Shown: in pieces, positions 44,783 through 54,594 of the stretch
Layout: each line of letters opens with the position of its first letter
How positions within the stretch are numbered: position 1 is the stretch's first letter
NCBI RefSeq assembly: GCF_024168645.1
Contig: NZ_JALJWF010000001.1
Location: 859,001-923,000, forward strand
Length of the DNA: 64,000 nucleotides
Direction: 5' to 3'
Source: Pseudomonas sp. GGS8
GTDB lineage: Bacteria; Pseudomonadota; Gammaproteobacteria; Pseudomonadales; Pseudomonadaceae
Translations under genes and position numbers: made by a program
The notes under the pieces: model-generated
The model's input: only the letters and a program-made list of their open reading frames with translations
What the model was told of the DNA's origin: nothing
Databases searched by the model: none

Positions 44783-45307
44783 ATGAGAGCCCGTGCCGAA
44801 CAAGAAATAACCCCACCGCCATCCAATGGCATCTATCCCTTTGTAGAGCTGCCCCTTCGCCTTGGATTCCCCTCCAAAGACGACTTTGAAATCATCCATA
44901 ACGCTCAGGGCTCGGCAATGGCGGTCGCGGCACTGCGCGAGTTCCCCCGCATCAGCCGAATCTGCCGGGTTTCCGGACATCTATTGCCCTATCGCTGCCG
45001 ACACACCCGGCAGTTGGCGCCCGGAATCCATGTCTACGATCCGTGCTTCAGTGGTCTGCTGAGTCACTCCTGCGACCCCAACGTCTTTCTCGATATGAGC
45101 GAGCTGTGGTTATGGGCGCTCAAAGACATCAAAAAGGGTGACCGACTGACGATGGATTTCGCCGCGACAGAAGACAAGCTGCTGCGGCAGTTCGCCTGCC
45201 GCTGCGGTTGTCCCTGCTGCCGTGGCTGGATCATCGGCTACGATGAGTCACCGAATGCCAATGGTGAACAGTTCTTTCAACACTGGCGTCGGCGAAGTCT
45301 CGGCTGA
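44783..45307 (+). CDS. SET-domain protein (putative lysine methyltransferase)
   Basis: A 174-residue protein. The SET core motif LLSHSCDPNVFLDMSELWLW (NHSC-type, with S for N) is followed by ALKDIKKGDRLTMDFAATED (GEELTxDY-type) and a post-SET cysteine cluster FACRCGCPCCRGWI that would hold zinc. Bacterial SET proteins of this small size occur in Pseudomonas and Legionella relatives; their targets are mostly unknown. ATG 44783 follows AAGGA. It converges on the carbonic anhydrase gene. Confidence 0.8.
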   Translation: MRARAEQEITPPPSNGIYPFVELPLRLGFPSKDDFEIIHNAQGSAMAVAALREFPRISRICRVSGHLLPYRCRHTRQLAPGIHVYDPCFSGLLSHSCDPNVFLDMSELWLWALKDIKKGDRLTMDFAATEDKLLRQFACRCGCPCCRGWIIGYDESPNANGEQFFQHWRRRSLG

Positions 45308-45314
45308 AAGGCTT

Positions 45315-45959
45315 TTACAACGCCTCGACCGGGCGCAAACGGTACTGCGGCGGCAACTGCTCAAAACCACTGATGGTGGCGTTCAGGCTCTTCCAGCGAC
45401 CGTCCTTGATGCCATAGATGCAGCCGTGGATCGACAGGCTCTGCCCGCGGTGCCAGGCGTTTTGCACAATGCTGGTGTGACCGACGTTGGCCACCTGCTG
45501 GATCACATTGAGCTCACAGAGGCGGTCGACCCGCTCTTCTTCGGTGGGCAACTTGGCCAGTTCGTCGCGTTTTTCATAGTAGAGATCACGAATCGAGCGC
45601 AGCCAGCCGTCGATCAGGCCCAACTGACGATCCTGCATCGAGGCGCGTACACCGCCGCAGCCATAGTGGCCGGTCACCAGGATGTGTTTGACCTTGAGTA
45701 CATCCACCGCGTACTGAATCACCGACAGACAGTTGAGGTCGGTGTGCAGTACCACGTTGGCCACGTTGCGGTGCACGAACAGATCACCCGGCAGCATGCC
45801 GACGATCTCGTTGGCTGGCACGCGCGCATCGGAACAGCCGATCCACAGGTATTCCGGGGTTTGCTGACGGGCTAGCTTGGCAAAAAAGTCAGGATCTTCG
45901 CGGGTGATCGCATCAGCCCAGCGCTCGTTGTTATCAATCAGATCTTGTAAGTCGTTCAT
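45315..45959 (-). CDS. can: beta-class carbonic anhydrase
   Basis: Interconverts CO2 and bicarbonate. The 214-residue product has zinc ligands C42, H98 and C101 (GCSDARVP; TGHYGCGGV), with the D44/R46 catalytic dyad. FVHRNVANVV and the C-terminal SIHGCIYGIKDGRW complete the family pattern, as in E. coli Can. A single gene with its own promoter; its stop is only 7 bp from the convergent SET gene. Confidence 0.96.
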   Translation of the reverse strand: MNDLQDLIDNNERWADAITREDPDFFAKLARQQTPEYLWIGCSDARVPANEIVGMLPGDLFVHRNVANVVLHTDLNCLSVIQYAVDVLKVKHILVTGHYGCGGVRASMQDRQLGLIDGWLRSIRDLYYEKRDELAKLPTEEERVDRLCELNVIQQVANVGHTSIVQNAWHRGQSLSIHGCIYGIKDGRWKSLNATISGFEQLPPQYRLRPVEAL

Positions 45960-46142
45960 GCAATGAAGCCTCGAGAATGATGCACTGCTTTGACAGACAA
46001 CCGCCCGTCGGGGTCACGCACGAGATGCAGATCCCCCTGATGCCCTGATGTATGTAACGGCTAGCTGGCGCTCCATGCCCGCGGGAATTCTCGGCAGTCC
46101 AGTGGGTCAATTGTAGTAGGGCCTACAGTATGAGGAATAGCC

Positions 46143-46547
46143 ATGACTGATTCACGACGTCCGTTCGATAAGGAGCAACCCGAGCCCATCGACGACGATG
46201 AAGACCGCATGGGCTCGGTGCATGAGCTGGATTTCGACGAGGAAGAACCCGGCACCAGAATCGGCGACCTGACACCTGAACACGAGCATGCACAGCAGAT
46301 GCCCGACGCGCGCGTCCGTAAACCCCGCATGACTGGGGGCTCGACCAATGACAATGACGCCACCGACGATGACTTGACCCCGGAAACCCTGATCCGTGAA
46401 GACGGCGCACGGGATGCCCACGAAGCGGGTGAAGGTGGCCAGGCGGATTGGGATCTGAGCATTGTCGATGAAGACGACATCGGCGGCGGCGACGGGCTGG
46501 ATGAGGCGGAATTGGCCCAGCGCGATCCGTTGGACGGCAAGCCTTGA
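46143..46547 (+). CDS. small acidic, probably disordered protein of unknown function
   Basis: 134 residues, very rich in Asp/Glu (PIDDDEDRMGSVHELDFDEE; SIVDEDDIGGGDGLDEAELA), without hydrophobic core or Cys. Similar acidic proteins are found in pseudomonads and are often labelled serine kinase/phosphatase, but I see no kinase or phosphatase motif. The codon usage is normal and the start is preceded by GAGGAAT, so it is likely real. Role unknown. Confidence 0.7.
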   Translation: MTDSRRPFDKEQPEPIDDDEDRMGSVHELDFDEEEPGTRIGDLTPEHEHAQQMPDARVRKPRMTGGSTNDNDATDDDLTPETLIREDGARDAHEAGEGGQADWDLSIVDEDDIGGGDGLDEAELAQRDPLDGKP

Positions 46548-46567
46548 TTGTTGGCGTCAGTGAAGAC

Positions 46568-46598
46568 GCCTTCGCGGGCAAGCCTCGCCCGCGAAGGC
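46568..46598. terminator. perfect hairpin between convergent genes (REP-type, likely bidirectional terminator)
   Basis: GCCTTCGCGGGC-AAGCCTC-GCCCGCGAAGGC: a 12-bp perfect stem between the acidic-protein stop and the convergent rimI stop. Confidence 0.75.
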
Positions 46599-46609
46599 TT
46601 TAGAAACGA

Positions 46610-47062
46610 TCAATCAACCAAGGTGCAGGCCATCACCACTGCATCTTCTCGCCCGCCAACCGCCGGGTAGTAATCCCGCCGACGCCCGATCTCGTTAAAA
46701 CCATACCGTTCATACAACCGAAACGCCGCCCGGTTGCTGTCGCGCACTTCCAGAAAACATTCCCGCGCCTCAGCCTTGTAGGCAATCGACATCAAATGCT
46801 CCAACAGCGTCAAACCCAGGCCGCGACCCTGATTTTCCGGTTTGACGGTGATGTTCAGCAGATGCGCCTCATCAAGGATGATCTGCACTACGCCATGACC
46901 GACCTGCTGCTGCCCTTCGAACATCAGCCAGATCTGGTACTTGCCCAGGCCATCGAGAAAAATCCCGCGGGTCCAGGGATGGCTGTAGGCCGCGTATTCG
47001 ATTTTCAGTACAGCTTCCAGGTCCGCCTCGGTCATCGGGCGGAACGATACAGCGTCACTCAT
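46610..47062 (-). CDS. rimI: ribosomal-protein-alanine N-acetyltransferase
   Basis: GNAT-family enzyme that acetylates the N-terminal Ala of ribosomal protein S18. The 150-residue product has the acetyl-CoA loop ENQGRGLGLTLLEHLMSIAY and the conserved AFRLYERYGFNEIGRRRDYY. It overlaps the upstream holD-like gene by 8 bases, matching the enteric holD-rimI pairing. Confidence 0.94.
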   Translation of the reverse strand: MSDAVSFRPMTEADLEAVLKIEYAAYSHPWTRGIFLDGLGKYQIWLMFEGQQQVGHGVVQIILDEAHLLNITVKPENQGRGLGLTLLEHLMSIAYKAEARECFLEVRDSNRAAFRLYERYGFNEIGRRRDYYPAVGGREDAVVMACTLVD

Positions 47063-47834
47063 TCGATTCTTTCCAACGCGCCATCAGCCGACGCATGGCT
47101 TGCCAGACATCAGCCTTACGCTGTGGCTCTTCCATTAATAACTCCAGGCCTGGCAAGGCCCAGACCGAACCCAGGCCTTCGACCTGAAGTTCACGGTTGA
47201 AGGATTCGGCGTTGGCCTCACCGGCAAAACGCACCGCCGGCAGGCCGATCAGCCACAGGCAGACGCACGGTGCGTCTTCCAGGCGGGCCGACAGAAAACC
47301 TTGTACGAAATCCCGAGCCGCTTCCGGCCCTTGGTCCATTGTGCCGCGCGCCAGCAGCGGCCAGCGCACCGGCTCGCCGACGATCTGCGGGCTGTCCGGC
47401 AGACCGGCGGCGCGCAGCATGTCTTTGAGCAACAGATAAGCGGGATCGCGGGTCTGGAAGGTTTCACCTGTGGGTAACTCCACCAGCAGCAGGCAACGAC
47501 CGGCGCGCAGCAATTGCAGGGCGAAGCGCGGTGGAGGCACAACCGGCGCCTTGACCGCGACCGGGGCCTCCTCTTCTTCGACCTTGGCGTTCGTACGCGT
47601 GCTGGCCAACGACGGACGTGGCACCTCGATTTTCACCCGCTCGGCCGGTTTGGCCGCAGGCTCCGCAGGCGCCTGCGCCACCGGAACAGGCGTAACCGGG
47701 GTGACGACCAACGGCTCAGGCGTCTCCAGCAGCTCGGGCCGCGATGGCGCGGCAAAGGGCAATTCGGTGCGCGGCAGCCAGTTGACCACCTGCATGGCGG
47801 TCAAATAAGCGCGGCGACGGGACTCGATAAGCAA
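47055..47834 (-). CDS. holD: DNA polymerase III psi-subunit-type protein (HolD-like), proline-rich N-terminus
   Basis: A 259-residue protein directly upstream of rimI, the position of holD in enteric bacteria. A cryptic psi subunit with little identity to E. coli HolD has been described in pseudomonads, and this gene fits it by place. The first 100 residues are Pro/Ala/Val-rich (PLVVTPVTPVPVAQAPAEPA) and probably disordered. The C-terminal half (about 105-259: FALQLLRAGRCLLLVELPTG, SVWALPGLELLMEEPQRKAD) is globular. TTG 47834 is the longest start; ATG 47795 is possible. Databases often mislabel such proteins as TonB because of the Pro-rich part. Confidence 0.7.
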   Translation of the reverse strand: MLIESRRRAYLTAMQVVNWLPRTELPFAAPSRPELLETPEPLVVTPVTPVPVAQAPAEPAAKPAERVKIEVPRPSLASTRTNAKVEEEEAPVAVKAPVVPPPRFALQLLRAGRCLLLVELPTGETFQTRDPAYLLLKDMLRAAGLPDSPQIVGEPVRWPLLARGTMDQGPEAARDFVQGFLSARLEDAPCVCLWLIGLPAVRFAGEANAESFNRELQVEGLGSVWALPGLELLMEEPQRKADVWQAMRRLMARWKESNE

Positions 47835-48001
47835 AGGTCGGCCACTTGTGGATAACTAAAGTGCGGTGATTCTACCGCCCTTCGCTCAAGATCGCCCACG
47901 CTTGATCGATAGAAAACCGACAGCCCATCCCCAGAGTGAATCGACACGGCTGTGATGAAGTACAATCGCGGCTTTTAATCGCCAACCAGCCGGCCATTCC
48001 G

Positions 48002-49279
48002 ATGATCGAACCCAAGCGCGTCTTGCGCGCCCTCGCTGAACACTGGGCACTTCTGGAGCCACTGTGCGAGCACTTCGACCAAGGCACCCTGAGCCTCAAC
48101 GAACTGCGTTCACAGTTGGCCGCCCAGCAACTGGACAGCACACCGCAGGACATCACCAGCCTGCTGGACGTGTGGATCCGCCTCGACATTCTGGTTCCCG
48201 TGGCGAAAAGCCCGAACCGTTTCGAGCTCAACGCGCAGATTCACGATTTCCTCGCTTACCTGCGCCGTGAGCACCGTCTGGGCCTGTGCCTGGAAATCGA
48301 AGCCTATCTGCGCCACCTCGAGCGCCTGGCCGGTTACATCCAGGACGCCTTCGACATTCGCGACGGCAACGATCTGGCGCGCCAGTTGCGCCTGCTCGAC
48401 ATGCGTGTGCGGGACGTGCTGAAGAAACTCGCCAACGACGAACAGGCCCTGGTGGCCGTCGCCGAACGGGCCAAGACCAGCGACCGGCAGATTCCGCTGC
48501 GTCAGCGTTATGCTGAAGTGCTGGCGACCTGGGACGAATACGTCGAACCGATGATCCAGCTGGTGAATGCCGACGGCGCCTTCGAACAAGGCGTGCGCAA
48601 GGTCGAGAACGTGCTGTTGCGCATGCTCACCGAACAGCAGCGCCTCGGCCATCTGGTCGATGACGACATGCTGCTGCGCACCCACGCGCGCATCCTCGAA
48701 ATGCAGACCAGCGCCCAGCTGACCTTGCGTCACGCCCGCGAACTGCTGCTGCCGCTGCGCGAAGAAGCCCGCCGGCACAACGCCGTGACCCGTGGCGCAG
48801 CCCTGGCGCTGTCGGCCATTCGTCGTAAAGGTATCGATGCGGTGCCGCAAGCCGCGATGCCGCTGTTCACCCGCCCGCAAAGCACCTTCCTCGGCAGTGC
48901 CAGCCAGGTCGAAGCCTATGTCTACGCCCTGGCCCGTTTCGAGCCGAAACCGGCGCGTTTCCCCAAGGCCCACAAGACCCAGAAAGGCGAAGCCCCGCGT
49001 GCGCCACGCACGGTTCGGGAAATGCTCGAACGCTGCGAAGACGCCCTGCCGATGCCAGACCTGATGAGCTGGCTGCTGGAGCAGGAGCCGGACGGCGCCA
49101 CCGACGAATTGCTCTATTGGTTCTCGCGCCTGTCGCGGGAAAAACGCTTCAAGCGCGAGCGTCTGGAACGCCGCGATTACCACACTCATGAGCACCAGGT
49201 CAGCCTGCGCTCCTTCGCCCTGCTCTCGGCCCGCGATGACGCGCCCGAGAATTCCGCGAGCACTCCTCATGCATCTTGA
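48002..49279 (+). CDS. mksF: condensin subunit MksF (kleisin)
   Basis: A 425-residue kleisin of the MukBEF-like condensin MksBEF that helps compact and segregate the chromosome. The winged-helix N-terminus starts MIEPKRVLRALAEHWALLEP; the middle is helical, and the C-terminal winged helix is near LLYWFSRLSREKRFKRERL. I start at ATG 48002, since upstream in-frame codons are not family-like. It overlaps mksE by 11 bases; the three genes form one operon. Confidence 0.92.
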   Translation: MIEPKRVLRALAEHWALLEPLCEHFDQGTLSLNELRSQLAAQQLDSTPQDITSLLDVWIRLDILVPVAKSPNRFELNAQIHDFLAYLRREHRLGLCLEIEAYLRHLERLAGYIQDAFDIRDGNDLARQLRLLDMRVRDVLKKLANDEQALVAVAERAKTSDRQIPLRQRYAEVLATWDEYVEPMIQLVNADGAFEQGVRKVENVLLRMLTEQQRLGHLVDDDMLLRTHARILEMQTSAQLTLRHARELLLPLREEARRHNAVTRGAALALSAIRRKGIDAVPQAAMPLFTRPQSTFLGSASQVEAYVYALARFEPKPARFPKAHKTQKGEAPRAPRTVREMLERCEDALPMPDLMSWLLEQEPDGATDELLYWFSRLSREKRFKRERLERRDYHTHEHQVSLRSFALLSARDDAPENSASTPHAS

Positions 49280-49970
49280 TCTATCCGAACTGTCTCAGCT
49301 GGCGCCGATCTTTCGCGAGCTGTTCAAGGGCTACCACGTCAGCCGCCGCGACCCCGAGCTGTACGCCCAACTGTCGAACTTCCAGGACCAGTACCGCACC
49401 CTGTTCAAGGCGCTGGGTTTTGAACTGGTGTGCGACACCCGTGGTTTCTATTACTTCGTCCCAGACCTGGCCGCCGCCGCCGTGAACAAGACTGCCCAGC
49501 GTCTGGCGCTGTTCACCTTCATCCTCGTCGAACACCTGGCCGACCAGGGCCGCGACCCGATCGCCGTGCTCGACGGTGGCAGCCTCGGTCGCGATGAATT
49601 GCCATCGTTGCTGGAGAAGTACCGCGACCTGTTCATCCAGGCCGAAGTGCAGACCGTCGAAGAACTCGAAGAAAAGATCATGCGCCGCATGACCCAACTC
49701 GGTTTCGCCGGCGAAGAAAACGGTGTCTACCGTTTCCTGCCGCCGATGCACCGTTTCCTCGACGTGTGCCTGTCGGTCCAGCAAGACCGTGACCTGGCCG
49801 CCAGCCTGCACAGCGTGCTGCCGTTGCCGGCGCCGGTGCTGATCGACGAAGACAGCGACGAAAAACTGCTGCAGACCGACGACCCGCTGGACCTCAGTGA
49901 ATTCGAAGGTGAAAGCGAAGAAGACGCCCTGGCCCGCGCCATTGCCGAAGAACAGGAGACCGACGCATGA
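49269..49970 (+). CDS. mksE: condensin subunit MksE
   Basis: A 233-residue MksE/MukE-type winged-helix protein that binds the kleisin MksF. MHLDLSELSQLAPIFRELFK and GFELVCDTRGFYYFVPDL are the family text, and the tail is highly acidic. ATG 49269 lies inside the end of mksF. The stop overlaps the mksB start (ATGA), so translation of all three is coupled. Confidence 0.92.
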   Translation: MHLDLSELSQLAPIFRELFKGYHVSRRDPELYAQLSNFQDQYRTLFKALGFELVCDTRGFYYFVPDLAAAAVNKTAQRLALFTFILVEHLADQGRDPIAVLDGGSLGRDELPSLLEKYRDLFIQAEVQTVEELEEKIMRRMTQLGFAGEENGVYRFLPPMHRFLDVCLSVQQDRDLAASLHSVLPLPAPVLIDEDSDEKLLQTDDPLDLSEFEGESEEDALARAIAEEQETDA

Positions 49971-52807
49971 GCAAGGAACGCTACGGCATTCGCCGCTTTG
50001 CCCTTTTGAACACCGCCGGCTACAGCCTCGGCCTGTTCCCGCTGGAAGAACCGCTGTCGGTCTACGGCGCGAACAACCTTGGTAAGTCCGCCTCGATCAA
50101 CGCCTTGCAGTTCCCGATTCTGGCGCGCATGTCGGACATGAGTTTCGGCAAGTACAGCCTGGAGCAGTCGCGGCGGTTCTACTTCGCCTCGGACACCAGT
50201 TACATCCTGGTCGAAGTCTCCCTGCCCCACGGCCCACATGTGATCGGCGTGGTCGGTCGCGGCCCGGGCGGCGGTTTCGGCCATCAGTTCTTTGCCTACG
50301 CCGGCAAACTCGACCTGGCCCATTACCAGAAAGACGACACCTGCCTGCGGCAGAAAGAGCTGTTCACCAATCTTGAGCGCGAAGGCCTGAAAGCCTACGA
50401 ACTCAAGCCGGATGAACTGCGTCGTTTGCTGGTGGGCGGCCACACCTCGATTCCGCTCGACCTGACGCTGATCCCGCTGCGCTCCACCAGCGAGCAGAGC
50501 CTGAAGACCTTCCGTGCCCTGTTCATCAATTTGCTGCACATGCGCGAAATCACTGCAGCCAAGCTCAAGCAGTTGTTCCTCGATGCCTTCGAACACAGCC
50601 TGCGCTCCGGCAGTGTCGATTACATCGCCGCGTGCGAAGAAGCGTTCCGCGATGTACGCCGCATGGAGCAGGACTACAACTCGCTGGTCGCGGCCGGTCC
50701 CTTGGTTGAAGCCTTGGCCAACGGCGTGAAACAGCGCGATATCCTGCGTGGCAAACTGCATCGCCTGTCGCCCCTGCTCGACTCCCTGCTCGGCACTTGG
50801 TCGGATTACGCCAGCGCGCGCAAGGAAGAACTGACGATTCAGGCCGAGCATTACCGCAACGAGCAGGACGCCCTGCAAAACGATCAACGCGGCGGCACTC
50901 AGGAGCTGATGCGCCTGGAGCGGGAAATCACCGGCATCCAGCGCTGGCTCGGCGAGTTGTCGGTGCTCAAGCATCGCTTCGCCCTGGTCGATGACGTCAA
51001 AGTCCTTGAGCAACAACTGCTCGCGGCCAAGGATGCGCATGACGAACTGGCCGGTGCGCTGGCCCAGTCGCGGCAGTTCTCGGCCGAAGACCTGGAAGAG
51101 CGTCTGCGGGATCTGGAAAAACGCCTCAAATCGGTGAAGCAACAACTCGATCACGCCGACAACAACAGCTACGCTCGTCTGCGCGAAGAGTTCTCGCAGC
51201 AGGACGTCGAACGCCTGATGCGGCTGTTCAACAGCGCGCTGTTCAGCCTGCCGCTGGGCGAACACGGCATTACGCTGGACGAGGAAGGTCAGTGGGTCAA
51301 ATCCATGGAACTGATCCTGGATGGCTTCAAAGGTGAGCGTTTCGAAGTGCCGGGCCTGTCCATCGACATCTCGCACATCGAGCCCCCAGCCCTGCAAGCC
51401 TTGGCCGACCGCGCCGCGCTACGCGATCAGAAAGAGCGTCTGGACAAAGAACTCAAGCAACTGAAAACCCAACAAGCCGTGGCGGCCGACCGCGCGGCCA
51501 GCAAGACCCAGACCGAAGCCCTGTATCAGCAAGTGCTGGATGCGCAGAAAGCCCTGGAAGATTTCCGTCGCGCGCAAACCCTGAGCGCCGAAGAAGGCGA
51601 CAAGCTTGAGCAATTGGCGCAGATGGAAGCCGCTCAAGACGAGTTGAAACGCTCCAGCGATGCCTTCACCGAACGCGTCCAGCAACTGTCGGCCAAGCTG
51701 CAACTGGTCGGCCGGCAGATCGGCGACATGGAAGCCAAACAACGCACCCTCGACGACGCCCTGCGCCGCCGTCAGCTGTTGCCGGCCGACCTGCCGTTCG
51801 GCACGCCGTTCATGGACCCGGTCGACGATTCCATGGACAACCTGCTGCCATTGCTAAATGACTATCAGGACAGCTGGCAAGGCCTGCTGCGCGCCGACGG
51901 GCAGATCGACGCGCTCTACGCGCAGGTTCGCCTGAAGGGCGTGGCCAAGTTCGACAGCGAAGACGATATGGAACGTCGCCTGCAACTGCTGATCAACGCG
52001 TACGCACACCGCACCGATGAAGCCCTGACCCTCGGCAAGGCGCGCCGCGCGGCAGTCACCGATATCGCTCGGACCCTGCGCAACATCCGTAGCGACTACG
52101 ACAGCCTCGAGCATCAACTGGCGCTGTTCAACCGCGAGATCAACAAACGTCAGGTCTCCAACCTGCAGAGCTTCCGTATCGTGCTCGCACCGAACAAGGA
52201 AGCGCTCAAGCACATTGACCAGATCATCCACAGCGCCGGTCAGTACGAAGAAGGCGAAACCCTCTCCGTCTTCGACCTGAGCCAAAGCGCCGAGCAGGAC
52301 AACAAGAACGAAGAAGCCAAGGAATACCTGGCGCGGCTGGTGGCAGCCAACCACAACCAGCTCGGTCTCAAGGATCTGTTCGAGCTGGCGTTCGAGATCA
52401 CCAAGGTCAATGGCCAACCGGTGATCCACACCGACATCGACGGCGCGGCCTCCAACGGCACCACCATGACCATCAAGGCGCTGACCAACATGTACTTGTT
52501 GCTGCACTTGATGGACCGCGACCAGGCCGGTCGCGTGCGCCTGCCGTACTACCTCGACGAGGCAGCGGACATCGACGAGAAGAACCAGGCAGCGCTGTTG
52601 GAAACCAGCCTGCAACTGGGCTTCGTGCCGATCCTGGCGAGTGTGAAGCCGCAAGTCTGCGCCAGTGTCGCCATCGACCTGGAAGGCGGCAGCGGCCCGA
52701 ACGGCATCTACATCGACGAAGCGGACTGGAAGTACATCCGTCGCCACGATGAAGTGCGGGCAACCGTCAACGTGCAAGCGGACGAGCCGGAGCTGGATGC
52801 GGTCTGA
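49967..52807 (+). CDS. mksB: condensin ATPase subunit MksB (SMC-like)
   Basis: A 946-residue SMC-like ATPase, shorter than MukB (about 1490) as usual for Mks. Walker A is G34-ANNL-GKS41. Long coiled coils cover about 270-400 and 470-620 with a hinge-like part between, and the C-terminal head has LPYYLDEAADIDEKNQAALL (Walker B, about 858-872). It moves or loops DNA with MksE and MksF. No mksG (jetD-type nuclease) gene follows, so this is the housekeeping type rather than a Wadjet plasmid-defence operon. Confidence 0.93.
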   Translation: MSKERYGIRRFALLNTAGYSLGLFPLEEPLSVYGANNLGKSASINALQFPILARMSDMSFGKYSLEQSRRFYFASDTSYILVEVSLPHGPHVIGVVGRGPGGGFGHQFFAYAGKLDLAHYQKDDTCLRQKELFTNLEREGLKAYELKPDELRRLLVGGHTSIPLDLTLIPLRSTSEQSLKTFRALFINLLHMREITAAKLKQLFLDAFEHSLRSGSVDYIAACEEAFRDVRRMEQDYNSLVAAGPLVEALANGVKQRDILRGKLHRLSPLLDSLLGTWSDYASARKEELTIQAEHYRNEQDALQNDQRGGTQELMRLEREITGIQRWLGELSVLKHRFALVDDVKVLEQQLLAAKDAHDELAGALAQSRQFSAEDLEERLRDLEKRLKSVKQQLDHADNNSYARLREEFSQQDVERLMRLFNSALFSLPLGEHGITLDEEGQWVKSMELILDGFKGERFEVPGLSIDISHIEPPALQALADRAALRDQKERLDKELKQLKTQQAVAADRAASKTQTEALYQQVLDAQKALEDFRRAQTLSAEEGDKLEQLAQMEAAQDELKRSSDAFTERVQQLSAKLQLVGRQIGDMEAKQRTLDDALRRRQLLPADLPFGTPFMDPVDDSMDNLLPLLNDYQDSWQGLLRADGQIDALYAQVRLKGVAKFDSEDDMERRLQLLINAYAHRTDEALTLGKARRAAVTDIARTLRNIRSDYDSLEHQLALFNREINKRQVSNLQSFRIVLAPNKEALKHIDQIIHSAGQYEEGETLSVFDLSQSAEQDNKNEEAKEYLARLVAANHNQLGLKDLFELAFEITKVNGQPVIHTDIDGAASNGTTMTIKALTNMYLLLHLMDRDQAGRVRLPYYLDEAADIDEKNQAALLETSLQLGFVPILASVKPQVCASVAIDLEGGSGPNGIYIDEADWKYIRRHDEVRATVNVQADEPELDAV

Positions 52808-52828
52808 TTCGCGTTAGTCGATGCCAAT

Positions 52829-52865
52829 AAAAAGGCCGCGATCCAACCTGGATCGCGGCCTTTTT
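52829..52865 (+). terminator. terminator of the mksFEB operon
   Basis: AAAAAGGCCGCGATCC-AACCT-GGATCGCGGCCTTTTT: a perfect 16-bp stem ending in a T run, 22 bp after the mksB stop. Confidence 0.96.
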
Positions 52866-53029
52866 ATTTATGGGTACATTCTTGAAACCTTCGGTGAGTT
52901 CCATCGCCCCTTCGCGGGCAAGTCGAATCGTCGCACCGCCGCTCCCACAGTGATCTTCGGTGTTCGCACCATTTGGGCAACAACGAAGATCCCCTGTGGG
53001 GCTTGCCCCCGATGAACGATAACGCGGTC

Positions 53030-54583
53030 TTACGTGATCGGTGCCGGGTTGAACAAGGTGATGTCGTTATGCAGCTTGTGCTGCTCCGCCCACGTCTGTT
53101 TCTTGCCGCTGGCCACGTCCAGGTAGTAATGGAACAACTCCCAGCCGAGGTCTTCGATCGACGCCCGCCCGGTGGCAATCCGCCCGGCATCGATGTCGAT
53201 CAGGTCCGGCCAGCGCTGCGCCAGTTCTGTGCGAGTCGACACCTTCACCACTGGCGCCATCGCCAACCCATAAGGCGTACCACGCCCGGTGGTAAACACA
53301 TGCAGGTTCATCCCCGCCGCCAACTGCAACGTCCCGCAAACAAAATCACTGGCCGGGGTCGCACAGAAAATCAGCCCTTTGCGCTTGAACCGCTCGCCAG
53401 GGCCAAGCACGCCGTTGATCGCGCTGCTGCCGGATTTGACGATCGAGCCCAAGGACTTCTCGACAATGTTCGACAACCCGCCCTTCTTGTTCCCCGGCGT
53501 GGTGTTGGCGCTGCGATCCGCTTCGCCCTTGGCCAGGTAACGGTCGTACCAGTCCATTTCGCGCACCAGTTCCTCGGCGACTTCCTGGGTTTCGGCGCGG
53601 GACGTCAGCAGGTAAATCGCATCGCGCACTTCGGTGACTTCGGAAAACATCACCGTCGCACCGGCCCGCAGCAACAGGTCCGAGGCATAGCCCAGCGCCG
53701 GGTTGGCGGTGATTCCGGAGAACGCATCGCTGCCGCCGCACTGCATGCCGAGGATCAGCTCGGACGCCGGCACAGTTTCCCGGCGGCGTTGATCGAGCTT
53801 CTTCAAACGGGTTTCGGCCAGCGCCATGATCTGCTCGATCATCTCGGTAAAACCGTGACTCGAATCCTGCAAGCGGTACAACCACGGCTCGCTCAAATCC
53901 ACCGAGCTGTCGTTCTCGTGCATCACCTGCCCGGCCTGCAATTTCTCGCAGCCCAGGCTGATCACCAGTGCCTCGCCCCCCAGGTTTGGGTTACGTGCCA
54001 GATTACGCACAGTGCGGATCGGGATGTACGCGTCGGTGGCGGTGATCGCCACGCCACAGCCGTAACTGTGGGTCAGCGCCACCACGTCATCGACGTTCGG
54101 GTACTTGGGCAGTAACTCGTCCTTGATGCGTTTTACTGCGTGATCCAGCACGCCAGTGACGCACTGCACGGTGGTGGTGATGCCGAGAATGTTGCGCGTA
54201 CCCACGGTGCCGTCGACGTTGCGATACCCCTCGAAGGTGAAGCCTTCCAACGGTGCCTGCGCGGCCGGCACTTCGGTGGACAGCGGCAAGCTGTCCAGCG
54301 GTGGCGCGGTGGGCATGCGCAGTTGATCTTCCTTGACCCAGCTGCCGCGCGGGATCGGCTGCAACGCGTAGCCGATCGTCTGGCCGTAACGAATCACCTG
54401 ACCGCCCTCGGGAATGTCCTCGAGGGTGACCTTGTGGCTCTGCGGCACGAAATCCACGGTGACCAGGCCATCGGGGAACTCGGTGCCGGCCGGCACGCCC
54501 TGATCGTTGACCACGATCACCACATTGTCCCGCTCGTGCAGGCGGATGTAGCGCGGCGAGTCGGAATGTTCAATCAACTGCAT
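53030..54583 (-). CDS. garD: galactarate dehydratase
   Basis: Dehydrates meso-galactarate to 5-dehydro-4-deoxyglucarate. The 517-residue product follows E. coli GarD end to end: an N-terminal SAF domain (about 15-90), [70 protein letters not shown] and [10 protein letters not shown], ending NPAPIT. It is the last gene of the kdgD-ALDH-gudP-garD operon and begins 11 bp after gudP. Confidence 0.95.
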   Translation of the reverse strand: MQLIEHSDSPRYIRLHERDNVVIVVNDQGVPAGTEFPDGLVTVDFVPQSHKVTLEDIPEGGQVIRYGQTIGYALQPIPRGSWVKEDQLRMPTAPPLDSLPLSTEVPAAQAPLEGFTFEGYRNVDGTVGTRNILGITTTVQCVTGVLDHAVKRIKDELLPKYPNVDDVVALTHSYGCGVAITATDAYIPIRTVRNLARNPNLGGEALVISLGCEKLQAGQVMHENDSSVDLSEPWLYRLQDSSHGFTEMIEQIMALAETRLKKLDQRRRETVPASELILGMQCGGSDAFSGITANPALGYASDLLLRAGATVMFSEVTEVRDAIYLLTSRAETQEVAEELVREMDWYDRYLAKGEADRSANTTPGNKKGGLSNIVEKSLGSIVKSGSSAINGVLGPGERFKRKGLIFCATPASDFVCGTLQLAAGMNLHVFTTGRGTPYGLAMAPVVKVSTRTELAQRWPDLIDIDAGRIATGRASIEDLGWELFHYYLDVASGKKQTWAEQHKLHNDITLFNPAPIT

Positions 54584-54594
54584 GACGCCGCTCC

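Noticed and set aside
49727..51397. 556-codon minus-strand frame opposite mksE/mksB
   Set aside because: Antisense shadow of strongly conserved condensin genes; composition-driven and without a ribosome site or homologous domain.
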